Origin: Chromera velia
Lineage: Eukaryota > Sar > Chromeraceae
Assembly: GCA_018398765.1 (NCBI GenBank)
Contig: JAHBMJ010002153.1
Span: forward strand, 1-22,145
Direction of reading: 5' to 3'
DNA length: 22,145 nt
Shown here: positions 1-10,303 of the stretch, in pieces
Layout: each line of letters starts with the position of its first letter
Position numbering within the stretch: the first letter of the stretch is position 1
The notes under the pieces: generated by a model
What the model saw: only the letters and a program-made list of their open reading frames with translations
Databases searched by the model: none
Told to the model about the DNA's origin: nothing
Made by a program: the position numbers and the translations under genes

Positions 1-40
1 CCTCTCTCTCTCTCTCTCTCTCTCTCTTCCTCTCTCTCTC
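1..40. repeat. CT dinucleotide microsatellite
   Basis: An almost uninterrupted CT run opens the window, with a TTCC interruption. Purine-rich G/A sequence follows to about position 120. It lies 3' of the minus-strand ankyrin gene, so it could fall in that gene's 3' flank. No coding signal is seen in 1-372. Confidence 0.9.
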
Positions 41-372
41 ACATACACACCCACAAACACAGACGCAGAGAGTCGGGGGAACGGGGGAGGGGGAGGGGGG
101 ACAGAGAGAGAACCGAATGTGAGGGGAGAGAGGCGCCAAAGACAGCAAGCCAGATAAAAAACTAGCAGGACCACGAATGAAGCATTGGGCGTCTTTACTG
201 GCAACTCAGCCTACAACACCGCACTCACGCCACAAGCTTACAACGAAGCGGCATGCATTCTTGGCGGCACCTGAAAAAGAGATCCCGGCTGGAACAAGAT
301 CATGCGTTCTCAGCACAAAGACATGTACAGAGGATTGAGAGAAACAAGTCTGTAAGCCACATACATGCATTC

Positions 373-1041
373 CTAGTCGGTCTGGGTTTCCAACCTCTTG
401 GCAATGGTCTTGCAGTCGGGACACGTGATCTGGTCCCGAATTGGTTCGACTTGCTTGGGGTCGGACCGAGCTCCGTTCTGGAGCAGCACTTCGGCAATGT
501 TTTGCCATCCGCTCTTCAATGAAATCTGCAGAGCCGTCAGACCATCAGAGCGGCTGCGTGCCTCCATATCTGCTCCGGCATCGATGAGAGCCAGAGGGAT
601 CTCCTCTGGGGGGTACTTATAGTGACCCTTCCGTGCAATGTACAGAAGGGGGGTGTCGCCCTCTGGGTTTCTCTCGTCTGTGTCTATGAGTACTTGTCGT
701 TGAGATAGGAGACGCCTGACTTCGTCCCCGTCCAGACGGTTCACCGCGTTCCAGAGTGGACTCAGAGAGGGGTCATCGGCTTTCTGTGTGGCTGCCTGCT
801 TCAGGAGACTGCTGGCAATGCCACCGATCCACTGACGAACGATGGGGTCCTTCTTCTCATATGTCCCGTAGAGTGACGTGCTGGGTCTGCTGAGCTTGTT
901 TTCGCTTCCTTGTTCTGTCCTGTGTGCCTGCCTCCCCGATCGTATGACCTGCTTTTCGGAGGAGACGGCTGGAAGGAAGGAGAAGGATTGAACAGAAACC
1001 ACAAAGGTGGTGGAGAGGAGAACCACAGCTAGCAAGGGCAT
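373..1041 (-). CDS. Ankyrin-repeat protein with signal/plastid-type leader
   Basis: Single-exon frame of 222 aa, start ATG at 1041 and stop TAG at 373-375. The frame opens slightly further upstream, but only a TTG lies there and an in-frame TGA closes it, so the ATG is preferred. Residues 1-20 (MPLLAVVLLSTTFVVSVQS) are a typical signal peptide. It is followed by FSFLP and a basic Ser/Arg/Gln-rich stretch to about residue 60, the pattern of bipartite leaders for plastids of secondary origin. Residues of about 90-195 hold roughly three ankyrin-type units, with motifs such as GDTPLLYIARKGH, ALIDAGADMEARS and GLTALQISLKSG followed by EVLLQNGA. A CPDC motif lies near the C-terminus. Ankyrin repeats mediate protein binding and no catalytic domain is visible. 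The gene is divergent to PFAS. The partner and exact compartment are unknown; the plastid location is inferred from the leader. Confidence 0.8.
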   Translation of the reverse strand: MPLLAVVLLSTTFVVSVQSFSFLPAVSSEKQVIRSGRQAHRTEQGSENKLSRPSTSLYGTYEKKDPIVRQWIGGIASSLLKQAATQKADDPSLSPLWNAVNRLDGDEVRRLLSQRQVLIDTDERNPEGDTPLLYIARKGHYKYPPEEIPLALIDAGADMEARSRSDGLTALQISLKSGWQNIAEVLLQNGARSDPKQVEPIRDQITCPDCKTIAKRLETQTD

Positions 1042-1462
1042 GATGAGATTAAGGAGCAAAGTCTTCGTTCAGACACAAGACTGGCAGCCCACGCTGATGA
1101 AGTGGTCAAAGAGAGAACACCTGCGCGAGTACCCTTCAAAGCAAGAAGGAGACGGGCAAACGGTATTGGGCCTTCCAGACTGCTTTTGGCAGAAAGAAGT
1201 TCGAATGAACTGTAAATCTATTCCGGCAGACTTCAGACACACTTTTTGGAGGCTATTAAATGAAGCGCTGCTGCTTTGACCTTTGGGAAGCAAAGTCTTA
1301 AGCTCTCCAATTCACACTATCCGTCTCTAGATCCGTCTACGTACGCCGTCTCCGGTGGATTCACAAGTACCATCCATGAAGCCAGACTCCTGCTGCCTGC
1401 CTTTATGAGCAGGAAACCTGCACAGAGAGCTGAGTGTCAGGTCGACACAGCACAAAACCAGA

Positions 1463-1527
1463 GGTCTGTTGGTGTAATGGTAGCATGCCTGGTTGTCTAC
1501 CAGGTGATTCGGGTTCGAAGCAGATCG
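1463..1527 (+). tRNA. tRNA-Asp(GTC)-like gene with truncated T arm
   Basis: The sequence folds as a tRNA in most parts. The acceptor is GGTCTGT (1463-1469) pairing with GCAGATC (1520-1526), 7 of 7 with two G-T pairs. The D stem is GTGT/GCAT, and the D loop has a normal A-box shape (TGGTGTAATGGTAGCA). The anticodon stem is CCTGG/CCAGG around the loop TTGTCTA, giving anticodon GTC (1495-1497). The G at 1527 would be the Asp-type discriminator base. The B box GGGTTCGAA is present, but the 3' strand of the T stem (about 6 nt) is missing, leaving at most a 4-bp TTCG/CGAA hairpin. T at position 37, where purine is expected, is also odd. It is most likely a tRNA pseudogene; a functional atypical tRNA is less likely. 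Confidence 0.55.
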
Positions 1528-1543
1528 CCTAAACTGAAAGGAG

Positions 1544-1547
1544 TTTT
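1544..1547 (+). terminator. Possible pol III T-run terminator
   Basis: A TTTT run lies 17 nt beyond the tRNA-like 3' end, within the normal distance for RNA polymerase III termination. Four T is the minimum signal and occurs often by chance, so this only weakly supports transcription of the tRNA-like gene. Confidence 0.3.
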
Positions 1548-2064
1548 CGCTTTCAAGGGCCCCTCCATGCACGACATGCATAAGTTTGACGCACGCGCGA
1601 GTTTTCCGGGGCCAAACTGAAACAGCCGTCTCTCGACGTCACATGCATGTGCCTGCAGGGAAGAATTGCCGAGATTTGCCGAGAATTGCACGTCATGGCA
1701 GTCGATACTTACCTGACTTGTACCAGCTCCTACGGATCCTCATATCGTTGTAGCTTGTCTTATGCGGGACTGAAGCAGGCGTGTTTTCTGCGCTGCGTTT
1801 CGCCACTTGAGTAAGGCCTCGAGCTCCCACAACCAGTCAGACGCTCTTTGAGCCTGGCTCTGTCTGTCTGTATTTCTTGTCTTTAATTCTTGAAGAGAAA
1901 GGCTCCTCGTTTCTTCCGTTTTTCTGTATTTCCTTGAAGGGGAGAGACCTAACTGTATCGTCACAGAGGCTGAAGGCTGAATCAATCGTGCCTTCTGTCT
2001 CCTTCTTCAGTTCTTCTGCCCGTCTCTCCCAGTCTCAGAGAAAGCAGCTGATCTGTCCATCACC

Positions 2065-5000
2065 ATGTCAAGCATCATTCGTTTCTTCAGAAAACCGTGC
2101 CTGACGGATGCCCAACTCCGTCAGATTCTGCTGGAGCTGAAGAAAGAGAATTTGGAGACGGACGTCCTGGAGATTGACAGCGAGACCTGCTACAACGTTG
2201 AGATCACCAAGGCCCTCGATCCGGACCAGAAGAAGAGGCTCAAGTGGATTCTCTCCGAGACATTCGAGCAGGAGAACTTCGGAGAGTCACCCTTCCTCTC
2301 TGCATCTGCTGACGACCCTACACAGTGGCTGTTCGAGGTCGGCCCACGGCTCAACTTCGCCACTGCTTGGAGCACCAACGCCGTCTCCATCTGCGAGCAC
2401 TGCGGCCTTGACATGGTCATTCGAGTGGAACGCTCCAAGCGTCTCCTGGTCAAGACAGGGACGGATGCGTCTGTGCTCACAAAGGACTTCAAGGCCGCTT
2501 TTTTGGCCCATGTCCATGACAGAATGACACAGTGCGTGTACGAAAAGCCTATCGAATCTTTCAAACTCGACATCCAGCCTGAGTCATGGCTGGAGGTCGA
2601 TGTGCTTGGAAAGGGCCGACAGGCTTTGGTTGACATCTCCAGGCAGATGGGTTTGGGGTATGACGAGCAGGATTTGGACTATTACACGCGCTTGTTTGTG
2701 GAAGATTTGAAGAGAAACCCCACCAGTGTCGAGTGTTTCGATCTCGCTCAGGGCAATTCTGAGCACTCTAGACATTGGTTCTTCAACGGTAAGATCGTCA
2801 TTGACGGAGTCGATATGCCTGAGACTCTGTTCTCGATGGTGAAGAAACCTGTCAAGCTGAACCCACGAAATTCCACAGTTGCCTTCAAGGATAACTCATC
2901 TGCCCAGAAAGGTTTCTCCTTCAAAGCCTTTCAAGCGGGGGGGGAGCAGGTGGGGAATGCGAAGGTGTATGGGTTGATCGAAAAAGAGTACGACCTGACA
3001 CTCACCGCAGAAACCCATAACTTCCCTTGCGGGGTTGCGCCCTTCCCCGGTGCAGAGACAGGCACAGGGGGCCGTTTGCGAGACGGCATGGCCACCGGTA
3101 AGGGCTCCCTTGTGGTTGCAGGCACTGCGGCTTACTGCGTAGGGCAGTTGCACATCCCGGGGTACGATCAGCCCTGGGAGGACGCCTCTTGGCGTTACCC
3201 CCCCAACATGGCTTCTCCTCTGAAGATCTTGATTGAGGCCTCCAATGGGGCATCCGATTACGGAAACAAATTCGGGGAGCCCATCATTCAGGGCTATGTT
3301 CGGTCGTTTGGGGCGAATATTCCGTTGCGGTTGAGTGGGGGGCAGAGTGCGGATGGGGTGGAGAGGAGGGAGTGGGTGAAGCCCATTATGTTCACAGGGG
3401 GTGTGGGTATGATGGACGCACGTCACCGAAAAAAGGAAGAACCTGCCCCGAATGACCTGATTGTGAAATTGGGGGGTCCTGCGTATCGTATCGGTATGGG
3501 GGGGGGTGCAGCATCCTCCATGGTTGCGGGGGACAACCAGGCAGATCTTGATTTCAACGCAGTGCAGAGAGGGGATGCAGAGATGTGTCAGAAGGCGTGG
3601 AGGGTGATCCGCACGTGTGCGGAGTTGGGGGATGCGAACCCTATTGTCTCGATTCATGACCAAGGGGCGGGGGGGGCAGGGAATGTATTGAAGGAGATTA
3701 CAGAACCACAGGGGGGGGTGATCAATCTCCGTGACATCGCGTCTGCCGACCCGACGCTGAGTGTTGTGGAGATCTGGGGGGCAGAGTACCAAGAATCTTG
3801 GGGTCTTCTGTTGAAGCCCTCCTCGGTGGGGGTCTTCAAAGAGATCTGCGACAGGGAAAGGTGTGAGTACAGAGTCGTGGGACACACTACTGGCAACGGC
3901 ATAGTGGAGGTCAGTCAGTTGTGTTTCTGTCTGTCTGTGGGTGGGTGGGTAGGAGGTTTCGCGTAGGGTCGAGCGCAGGGACTGACTGCTTCTGCGTACC
4001 CCGGGCTGGGGGGAGCAGTGGGGGAGTGGGAAATGAGTATGATGAGAAGAGCATTGATTGATTCTCAAATTGCGAATGAATAAGTGCGTGCGTTCTCCCC
4101 CTCCCTCTCTGTTTGGATCCCCCTTTCCCCGCTTTTGTGCTCTTCTCTGAGATGCTTGTACCGTTCTCCTGCTCTTTCAGTCTATCTGCCGTTTTCAAAA
4201 GACCTTTTGGCCTTCCTGCTTCAGTGACTGCGTCATTGCCTGCGTCTTTGCGTTGTTCACTCTGCCCCACTTCTGTTTCTCGTTCTCTTGTTTCTTCGGT
4301 CTTCCTTCTTTTTCCCTTCCCCTCCCAATGCATTAACTCAGGTGCGAGACAGCAAGGACGGCAGTGTCCCCGTGAACCTTCCCCTCGAGAAAGTCCTCGG
4401 GAAGATGCCCCAGAAGGTGTTCAAGTCCACTGCAGGGGCATGGGCCAAACTCAAGGCACTCACCTCTCCCTCCTCCCCTGTGTTGACCCTCTCGTCCCTC
4501 TCGGGAGAGAAGGACCTCTCAGTAGCCTCTGCTTTCCAACGCGTCATTCGCCTCGCCTCTGTCGCCTCCAAACGGTATCTAACCACCAAGGTTGACCGAT
4601 CCGTCACAGGCCTCATCGCACAGCAGCAGTGTGTGGGCCCACTGCAGCTCACACTCGCCGATGTGGCTGTTGTTGCCATGTCTGAGTTCAGCCTGACTGG
4701 CACTGCCATCTCGATCGGAGAGCAGCCCATCAAGGGCCTCGTGGATCCCGCCACCATGGCCCGTGTGTGCATTGCCGAGTCACTCACCAATCTGGTGTGG
4801 GCCCAAGCAACTGCGATAGAGGATATCAAGGCCTCGTTGAACTGGATGTATGCCGCCAAGCTCGACAGTGAGGGAGCGGCAATGTACAAGGCCATGGAGG
4901 CCTTCTCGGCCTTCCTGTCTGAGATCGGGGCCGCTGTGGATGGCGGCAAGGACTCTCTGTCAATGGCTGCACGAGTCGCCCCTGTCCCCGGCTCTGGTGC

Positions 5001-7499
5001 CGATGGGCAGACAGTGAAGGCGCCTGGGGAGATGACCCTGTCGTGCTATGTCTCCTGTCCCGATGTGACTAAGACAGTCACCCCCGATTTGAAATTGCAG
5101 GAAGAGGGAGTGCTGATCTTCGTGCCCCTCGACAGGGGACAGAACCCCCTCGCAGCGCTTGACCTGCTCAGGGCAGGTGCAGGTCTGGCCGGGAGTGCGT
5201 TCGCACAGGTGTACGGGAAGGTGGCGGTGGTGTTGGATGAGACGGCGGCGGGGGCCGCAGAGATCGATGCACTCGGTCTCGTTCCAGACGCCTCCCCACC
5301 TGCGGACTTCAAAGCCATGTGGTGAGTTTGGTTTGGCAGGCTCCCTGTTGTCTCCATCCTCTCTTTTTAAATTTCGCTGGAGGGAGGAGCGATGTTACGG
5401 TTGGATTTTTTCCTTCCACCCTTCCTCTCTCACGTTCCTTCCTTCCTGCTGACTTCCCAGCTTTTCATGCCTTCCTATCATTCACACACACCCGGCGTGG
5501 TGTGAGTTCTTCACTTTTGATTATCTTCCGTCGACTCATTTGTACTTTCCTCCCCTTTGATCTTTTCTGAGGGTGGACAGAGAAAGCAAGCTGGTGGCCG
5601 CTCTGTGATGCGTTTTCTCATATGCGTTGCTATTGGGTCTGACCCTCTGTTTGTTTTTTTGTTTGAGCATTGGTCTGACTGGCCTTCTTTCTTTCATTCA
5701 TCCTGCAGGGAGGTCACACAGGGCTTCCTGGAGACCCGCACGATCGCTGCAGGGCACGACAGGTCTGACGGTGGCCTGATCACCTGTCTGATGGAGATGG
5801 CCTTTGCAGGTGCGTGCGTGGATGCATGTGTGTAGGGAGGAGGGGGGTGATTGACATGATGGATAAATTCTCGTCAGGGGGTTAGAGCGGCGCGTCAATT
5901 TGCGTGCATGGGAAAACTGCAGACGAAAGCAACAGATGCACCACACACACAAAGAACAAAAGATGATTAATGTGGAAGTGAAATGATACATAGACCGACC
6001 GACTGACCGACCGATCGAACAAACGACAAAAAAGAAGGGCGCACTTCAGTGCGGCCAGGAAGCAAATGCAACAAGAAATTTCGAGGCTTCGATTTCCCTC
6101 TTCGTTCGTGCCCCAATCAGTAAGTCAATGTAGGACTTACTTAATGTACTCGTTCCCTGCACTCTTTCCTTTCCTCTCTGCAGGCAACCAAGGAATTGAC
6201 ATCGTGATCGAGCCTCGCCCGGGTGTGTTCCCCCCCAACCCCCTCATTGGTCTCTTCAGCGAGGGCCCCGGCATCGTCCTTGAAGTCGAGAAGGCAGATG
6301 CAGACTCCGTTGCCGGGGCCTTCCACGCGAAGGGCCTCGAGGCTCTCCGCATTGGCACAGGCCGTGCCGACAAGACCGCCAAGATTTCCTACGGAGGTCG
6401 TGTGGTGTTGGAAGGCAGCGTCGCGACCTTTCGAGACGCCTGGGAACAGACGTCCTTCGAATTGGACCGTCTCCAGGCAAACCCTGAATGCGTTGCCACA
6501 GAGCAGGCAGCACTGTCAGGTCGACCTAGCGACCCGAAGGTCCAAGTCAGCTTTGACTACAGTGCCACTCCAGAGACAGTGTTGAGCTCTGGTGAGAAGG
6601 TCAGGGTGGCGATTGTGAGGGAAGAGGGGAGCAACGGGGATCGTGAAATGGCCGCTGCGTTCCATCTCGCAGGGTTCGCTGCGTATGATGTGACGATGTC
6701 GGATTTGATTAACGAGAAAACTAGTCTCTCCGATTTTAGGGGGGTGGTCTTTGTGGGTGGTTTTTCGTATGCCGACGTTTGCGATTCCGCCAAAGGTTGG
6801 GCTGCCTCGATTCGATTCAACCCGAAGATCCGAGATTCGTTCTCCCACTTTGCCTCCCGTTCCGATACCTTCTCCCTGGGTGTGTGCAATGGGTGCCAAT
6901 TGATGGCACTTCTCGGGTGGGTACCGGGGGGGTACGAGGAACCAGAGGAGGGGAAGGATAGTATGCAGCCTCGGTTTGTGTGGAATGAAAGTGGACGGTT
7001 TGAAAGCAGGTGGAGTTGTTTGGAGATTCAGAAAACGAAGGCCATCATGTTGAGAGGGATGGAGGGGGCAGTGTTGCCTGTGTGGAGTGCCCACGGAGAG
7101 GGAAAGGCCTTCTTCCCCGAGGGCTCCTCTGCCATCTCCAAACTGAAAAAATCCCAACAGATCTCCTTCTGCTACGTAGACGACTACGGTCAGGTGACAC
7201 AGAAGTATCCGTTCAACCCGAATGGGTCTGAGGGGGGAGTTGCAGGCATGTGCTCTGCAGACGGGCGGCATTTGTGCCTGATGCCCCACCCCGAGCGGTG
7301 TGTGCTGCCCTGGCAGTGGCCGCATGTGCCGAATGAGGTTCTGTCGAAGGACAGGAGGATGAGGGTAAAGAGACAGAAGGGGGCAGACGGGAAGGTGACC
7401 AGCGGGAGGGCACAGAGCCTGGACGCCTGGTACGCGTCCGGGGTGACCCCCTGGATCCGCATGTTCCAAAATGCCAGGGAGTGGTGCGAGTCCCATTAG
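2065..7499 (+). CDS. PFAS: Phosphoribosylformylglycinamidine synthase (FGAM synthase), four exons
   Basis: Converts FGAR, glutamine and ATP to FGAM, the fourth step of de novo IMP synthesis, normally in the cytosol. Exons are 2065-3909, 4342-5321, 5709-5809 and 6184-7499; joined they keep frame and give 1413 aa, close to the 1.3-1.4 kDa-residue size of single-chain eukaryotic and proteobacterial enzymes. Order: PurS-like N-terminal domain, linker with AQGNSEHSRHWFF (228-240), first AIRS half with TAETHNFP (314-321), ASNGASDYGNKFGEP (392-406) and HDQGAGG (531-537), second AIRS half with KRYLTTKVDRSV (692-703), DGGKDS (815-820) and HDRSDGG (958-964), then the glutaminase domain with nucleophile Cys1210 in GVCNGCQ and His1344/Glu1346 in PHPE. 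All key motifs are intact. ATG 2065 has a good context, and the N-terminus matches the family. Compared with the human enzyme (from memory) it has an insertion near 415-425 and a basic one near 1363-1392. Confidence 0.96.
3910..4341 (+). other. PFAS intron 1 (432 nt, phase 0)
   Basis: Donor GAG|GTCAGT and acceptor AACTCAG|GTG join Glu615 to Val616 in frame. Reading through from exon 1 meets a stop at 3964-3966. The donor runs on as GTCAGTCAG and is followed by TCTG and GGTG tetranucleotide repeats. The 3' half is strongly pyrimidine-rich. Confidence 0.9.
5322..5708 (+). other. PFAS intron 2 (387 nt, phase 2)
   Basis: Donor TG|GTGAGT and acceptor CCTGCAG|GG split Trp942. The reading frame continues from FKAMW to EVTQGF. 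The intron is pyrimidine-rich, with a consensus donor. Confidence 0.9.
5810..6183 (+). other. PFAS intron 3 (374 nt, phase 1)
   Basis: Donor GCAG|GTGCGT and acceptor CTCTGCAG|GC split Gly976 inside the conserved EMAFAG motif. The intron carries an ACCG/ACTG tetranucleotide stretch near 5994-6016. Exon 3, between introns 2 and 3, is only 101 nt. Confidence 0.88.
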
Positions 7500-7765
7500 G
7501 AGGGGGGACAGCAGGGGTGCGTGGAGGAGGGTTTGAAGAGTGAGACTGCCCCCCTGTCGTGCTGTGTCTGTCTCTCAAGGGAGGGGGGAGGGAAGGATCG
7601 ACGCATGGACAGATGGATGGATGGACATGGTGGGTGGGTGACAAGACTGTTGCTTTCTTTCCTCAATCGAGGATGAGAGGGTTAGTTTGAGAGTCTGTCT
7701 CCTGTCTCTCTTTCTCTTTATCTTCTTCTTGTAGTGCGTCGCCTTCCATAAGAATAAAACAAAAG
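7500..7765 (+). other. PFAS 3' flank, probable 3' UTR
   Basis: No coding signal. It includes a GGAT tetranucleotide stretch near 7611-7625 and ends near an AATAAA hexamer. The 3' UTR extent is inferred only from that hexamer. Confidence 0.4.
7753..7758 (+). promoter_or_regulatory. Possible poly(A) signal AATAAA
   Basis: A canonical-looking AATAAA lies about 255 nt after the PFAS stop. Whether this lineage uses AATAAA is not known from the window, and the hexamer can occur by chance. Confidence 0.35.
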
Positions 7766-8021
7766 GGACTTGGGTGGGATTGGAAAGGAAACAAAGAGAA
7801 AAGAGAGAAAAGTGCTTGTCTTTGCGACTCCTTTTCTATTTCATTTATGTTTGTTCTTCGTCTTGTTCGTTTTCCCTTGTGTGACTCTGTCCTCTTTGTT
7901 CTTTCGTCACCCCTCTTCCTGCCGGTCCGGTCGGTCATCCACCGGCACCTCATGCACTTGAATGACTTCGACAGGCCCCTTGGGTGACTGTCCGATGGAT
8001 TCTGTCTTCATTCCTCCCTCT

Positions 8022-8024
<3 letters not shown>

Positions 8025-8062
<38 letters not shown>

Positions 8063-8063
8063 G
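8025..8063. repeat. CT microsatellite
   Basis: Nearly pure CT run within the intergenic region 7770-9050. That region otherwise shows only T-rich and purine-rich low-complexity sequence and no supportable gene. Confidence 0.9.
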
Positions 8064-8724
8064 CGTTCTGTGCTTGCTGGCCGATCTACTGTGTGGCCGG
8101 TTGAGTGACTTGATATGGTCCGTGAAAGAAAAAACGGATGGCAGGGGGAACTCTTTGAGGATTGATGGATGTGCTCCATGCTGACGGTTTGGGTCAACGG
8201 AGAGAAAAGGGGTAAAGTAAAAGGGTGGGCCAACAGATCAATCTTTGTTCCTTGTCACGAGGAAGGCAGAAACAGAAAAAGAGTTTGAACGAGCGAAAGG
8301 CGGAAACAGACACCGGGAGGCCGGTGTTTTTTTTTTCTTCCTCTTCTTCTCTGTGTCTTGAATATTCCCAGCTGAATTTCATTGGGCGATTCTTCATTCA
8401 TCCAATCTCGATCTGTGTGGCATGTAGACGTCTGATGACAACGAAGGTCCTTTTCTCTTTTCTTAGTGCAAGAAAGAAAAAGGATCTCGTCTTTTCTGTC
8501 TTCTCCTTTCTGTGCACGTTTGTTTGTGTGGGCGTGGCTTTCCTTAGGATCAATCTCTTTGAGTTGCAAGTGCGTGTGTTCAGTGTTTGGGGTCAGAACG
8601 TTCGAGTTGGAGGTGCATCTGGTGAACGTTTGAGACGTACTTTTGGTTGCTCTCTGTCTCTCTGTCTACTCTCCCTCCCAATCCGTCCGTTCACACATGG
8701 TTACGTGGGGACCATGCGTGTATG

Positions 8725-8778
8725 CACTTTTCTGTCTGTGTGTCTGTCTGTGTGTCGGTCTGTCTGTGTCTGTACGAT
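8725..8778. repeat. TGTC/TG simple repeat
   Basis: Interrupted TGTCTG and TGTG units, non-coding in appearance. Short frames over it are low-complexity artefacts. Confidence 0.8.
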
Positions 8779-9049
8779 TCTACCCGTGGGAGAGTGAGGC
8801 GACGGTGCTGTGCCGGAATCTGAACGTAAGCCAGTCGAAAATTGAAAAAGAGAAGCTGGAGACGTCGAGGGGGAATGTGGAGGGAGGCCGGGTCGGGTCA
8901 AAGAAGTGGGATCCAAATCGGTCGGCCGGCCGGTTGGTCCACCCGCAGGAGTCCCTTCCTTCCTTTCCACCTCGCTAATTGCCTAGCTAATTGCAGATCA
9001 AAGAGAGCGAAAAAGCTAGCAGACAGAATCGTTACTAAAAAAAGTAAAA

Positions 9050-9640
9050 CATGAAGAAAGTTTTGAAAAAAACGTCAAAAAAAAAAAAAGCTAGAGGCCT
9101 AGCTAGAAGCTTTTGTGATTATATTTGATTATGTATATAATATGTATCATGTGTATGTATGTGTTCATGTATATTGGACTTTGCATGTGTAACATTAAAT
9201 TCTAATCTGGAGTCTTACTACTACGTAACTATATGTTGTTAACTAAATTGGTATGTATTAAATTCTAAGTATATATTAAATAGAGCTGAGCTGAAGTACC
9301 GTGTGACCCTGCAAGTTTGTACAAGTTTGATACAAGTTTGATTAATTTAGATGAATAATTTAAAGCTGGTAATTTAAAGTAATTCAGCTTAGTAATTTAA
9401 AGCTAGATTTAAAGTAATTTAAAGCAATTTAGAGTAATTTAAAGTAATTTAGAATAGTAAACTAAAGTAATTTAGAAAGCTAAATTACCAATTTTGGTCA
9501 AAGTTTGGAGGCGCCGATTTCTCATAAGAGTTAGACGTTCAAACTAACAGTGCTTAATTATGAATATATATAATACAAGTATAATTCAGGCTGATTATTC
9601 AGCATATTTAAAAAAAGTCACTTGTATAGAATCTAATAGA
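9050..9640. repeat. AT-rich block with degenerate AATTTAAAGT decamers
   Basis: Base composition changes sharply near 9050 from GC-rich to AT-rich, just before an A13 run (about 9077-9089). Between about 9340 and 9490 the motif AATTTAAAGT and variants (AATTTAGAGT, AATTTAGAAT) recur at about 10-nt spacing. No gene is seen. It may be intergenic filler or the remnant of a mobile element. Confidence 0.7.
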
Positions 9641-9645
9641 GAAAC

Positions 9646-10270
9646 GACCTCCCTGACACTCCAGCAAACTTGAAACCTAGCTTGAAACACCGCCGCGCCA
9701 TAGACGTGGCCAGACTTAAAACGCCCGCACCGCTAACTTAAAAGTGGTGTATCAAAGGCCGTCAAGGGCACAGCCAAAACAAATTATAAGTATATTAATA
9801 AAAAGTTAGTTTTCAATTCTTACAACAACAGTTCAACTATTGTTATGTTTAGTGGCTAACAACCTAGGACAAATATAGCTACATAGTGAATGAAGGTACT
9901 TCTGCCGGCTTTAAGTCCAAGGACTATTAGAGAGGACTAGAAGAGAAAAAGGGTTTCAACCAGTGTGGATCGATCTCAGTAAGAAGCAAGCAGAAACAAT
10001 TATTCTGCCGTTCAGGATTGAATCCAGCCGTGGCCCCCGTGCCCGCACATGCGTGAGCGAGGTGCCTGGCCGGGGTATGCCAGAACCACTGAGTGGGACG
10101 CACCACAGCCGCAGCATACAACAACTCTAGAGGCACATGTACGCACATATATTTGAAACTTTGTGTCACAGGTGCAGACACTCTTGAAGCAACCATACTG
10201 TATAGGTATTACATGGTATGGCCAACATTGAAGAATCCGTTTAAAGACAGACTGGAGTGTCAGGGGGGTT
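9646..10270. mobile_element. TIR element A, non-autonomous (about 625 bp)
   Basis: The left end reads CCTCCCTGACACTCCAG and the right end CTGGAGTGTCAGGGGGG, an inverted pair. Subterminal sequence also matches element B: GCAGACACTCTTGAA... and GGCCAACATTGAA near the right end, AAACTTGAAA and GTGGCCAGACTT near the left. There is no transposase frame, so it behaves like a MITE-type or deletion-derivative DNA transposon. I could not identify a convincing target-site duplication, so the outer borders may be off by a few bases. Confidence 0.6.
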
Positions 10271-10303
10271 AGAGAGACATATTCATGATTCATCTATACC
10301 AGT

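Larger units (their letters stand above)
1042..2064. promoter_or_regulatory. Divergent intergenic region, ankyrin gene / PFAS
   Basis: About 1 kb separates the two divergent start codons and must hold both 5' UTRs and promoters. I see no convincing TATA box or named element. The stretch just before the PFAS ATG is pyrimidine-rich. The ATG context (CACCATGTC) has the A at -3 that favours initiation. A tRNA-like gene lies in the middle and may add pol III elements. No other gene is supported here. Confidence 0.5.

Noticed and set aside
2896-4068. 390-codon minus-strand frame antisense to PFAS exon 1 and intron 1
   Set aside because: It is a shadow of a strongly conserved plus-strand gene, starts from a non-ATG codon, crosses a splice site and has no recognisable domain.
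6516-7496. 326-codon minus-strand frame antisense to PFAS exon 4
   Set aside because: Shadow frame over the conserved glutaminase domain; composition (Pro/His/Leu-rich) follows from the codon bias of the sense strand.
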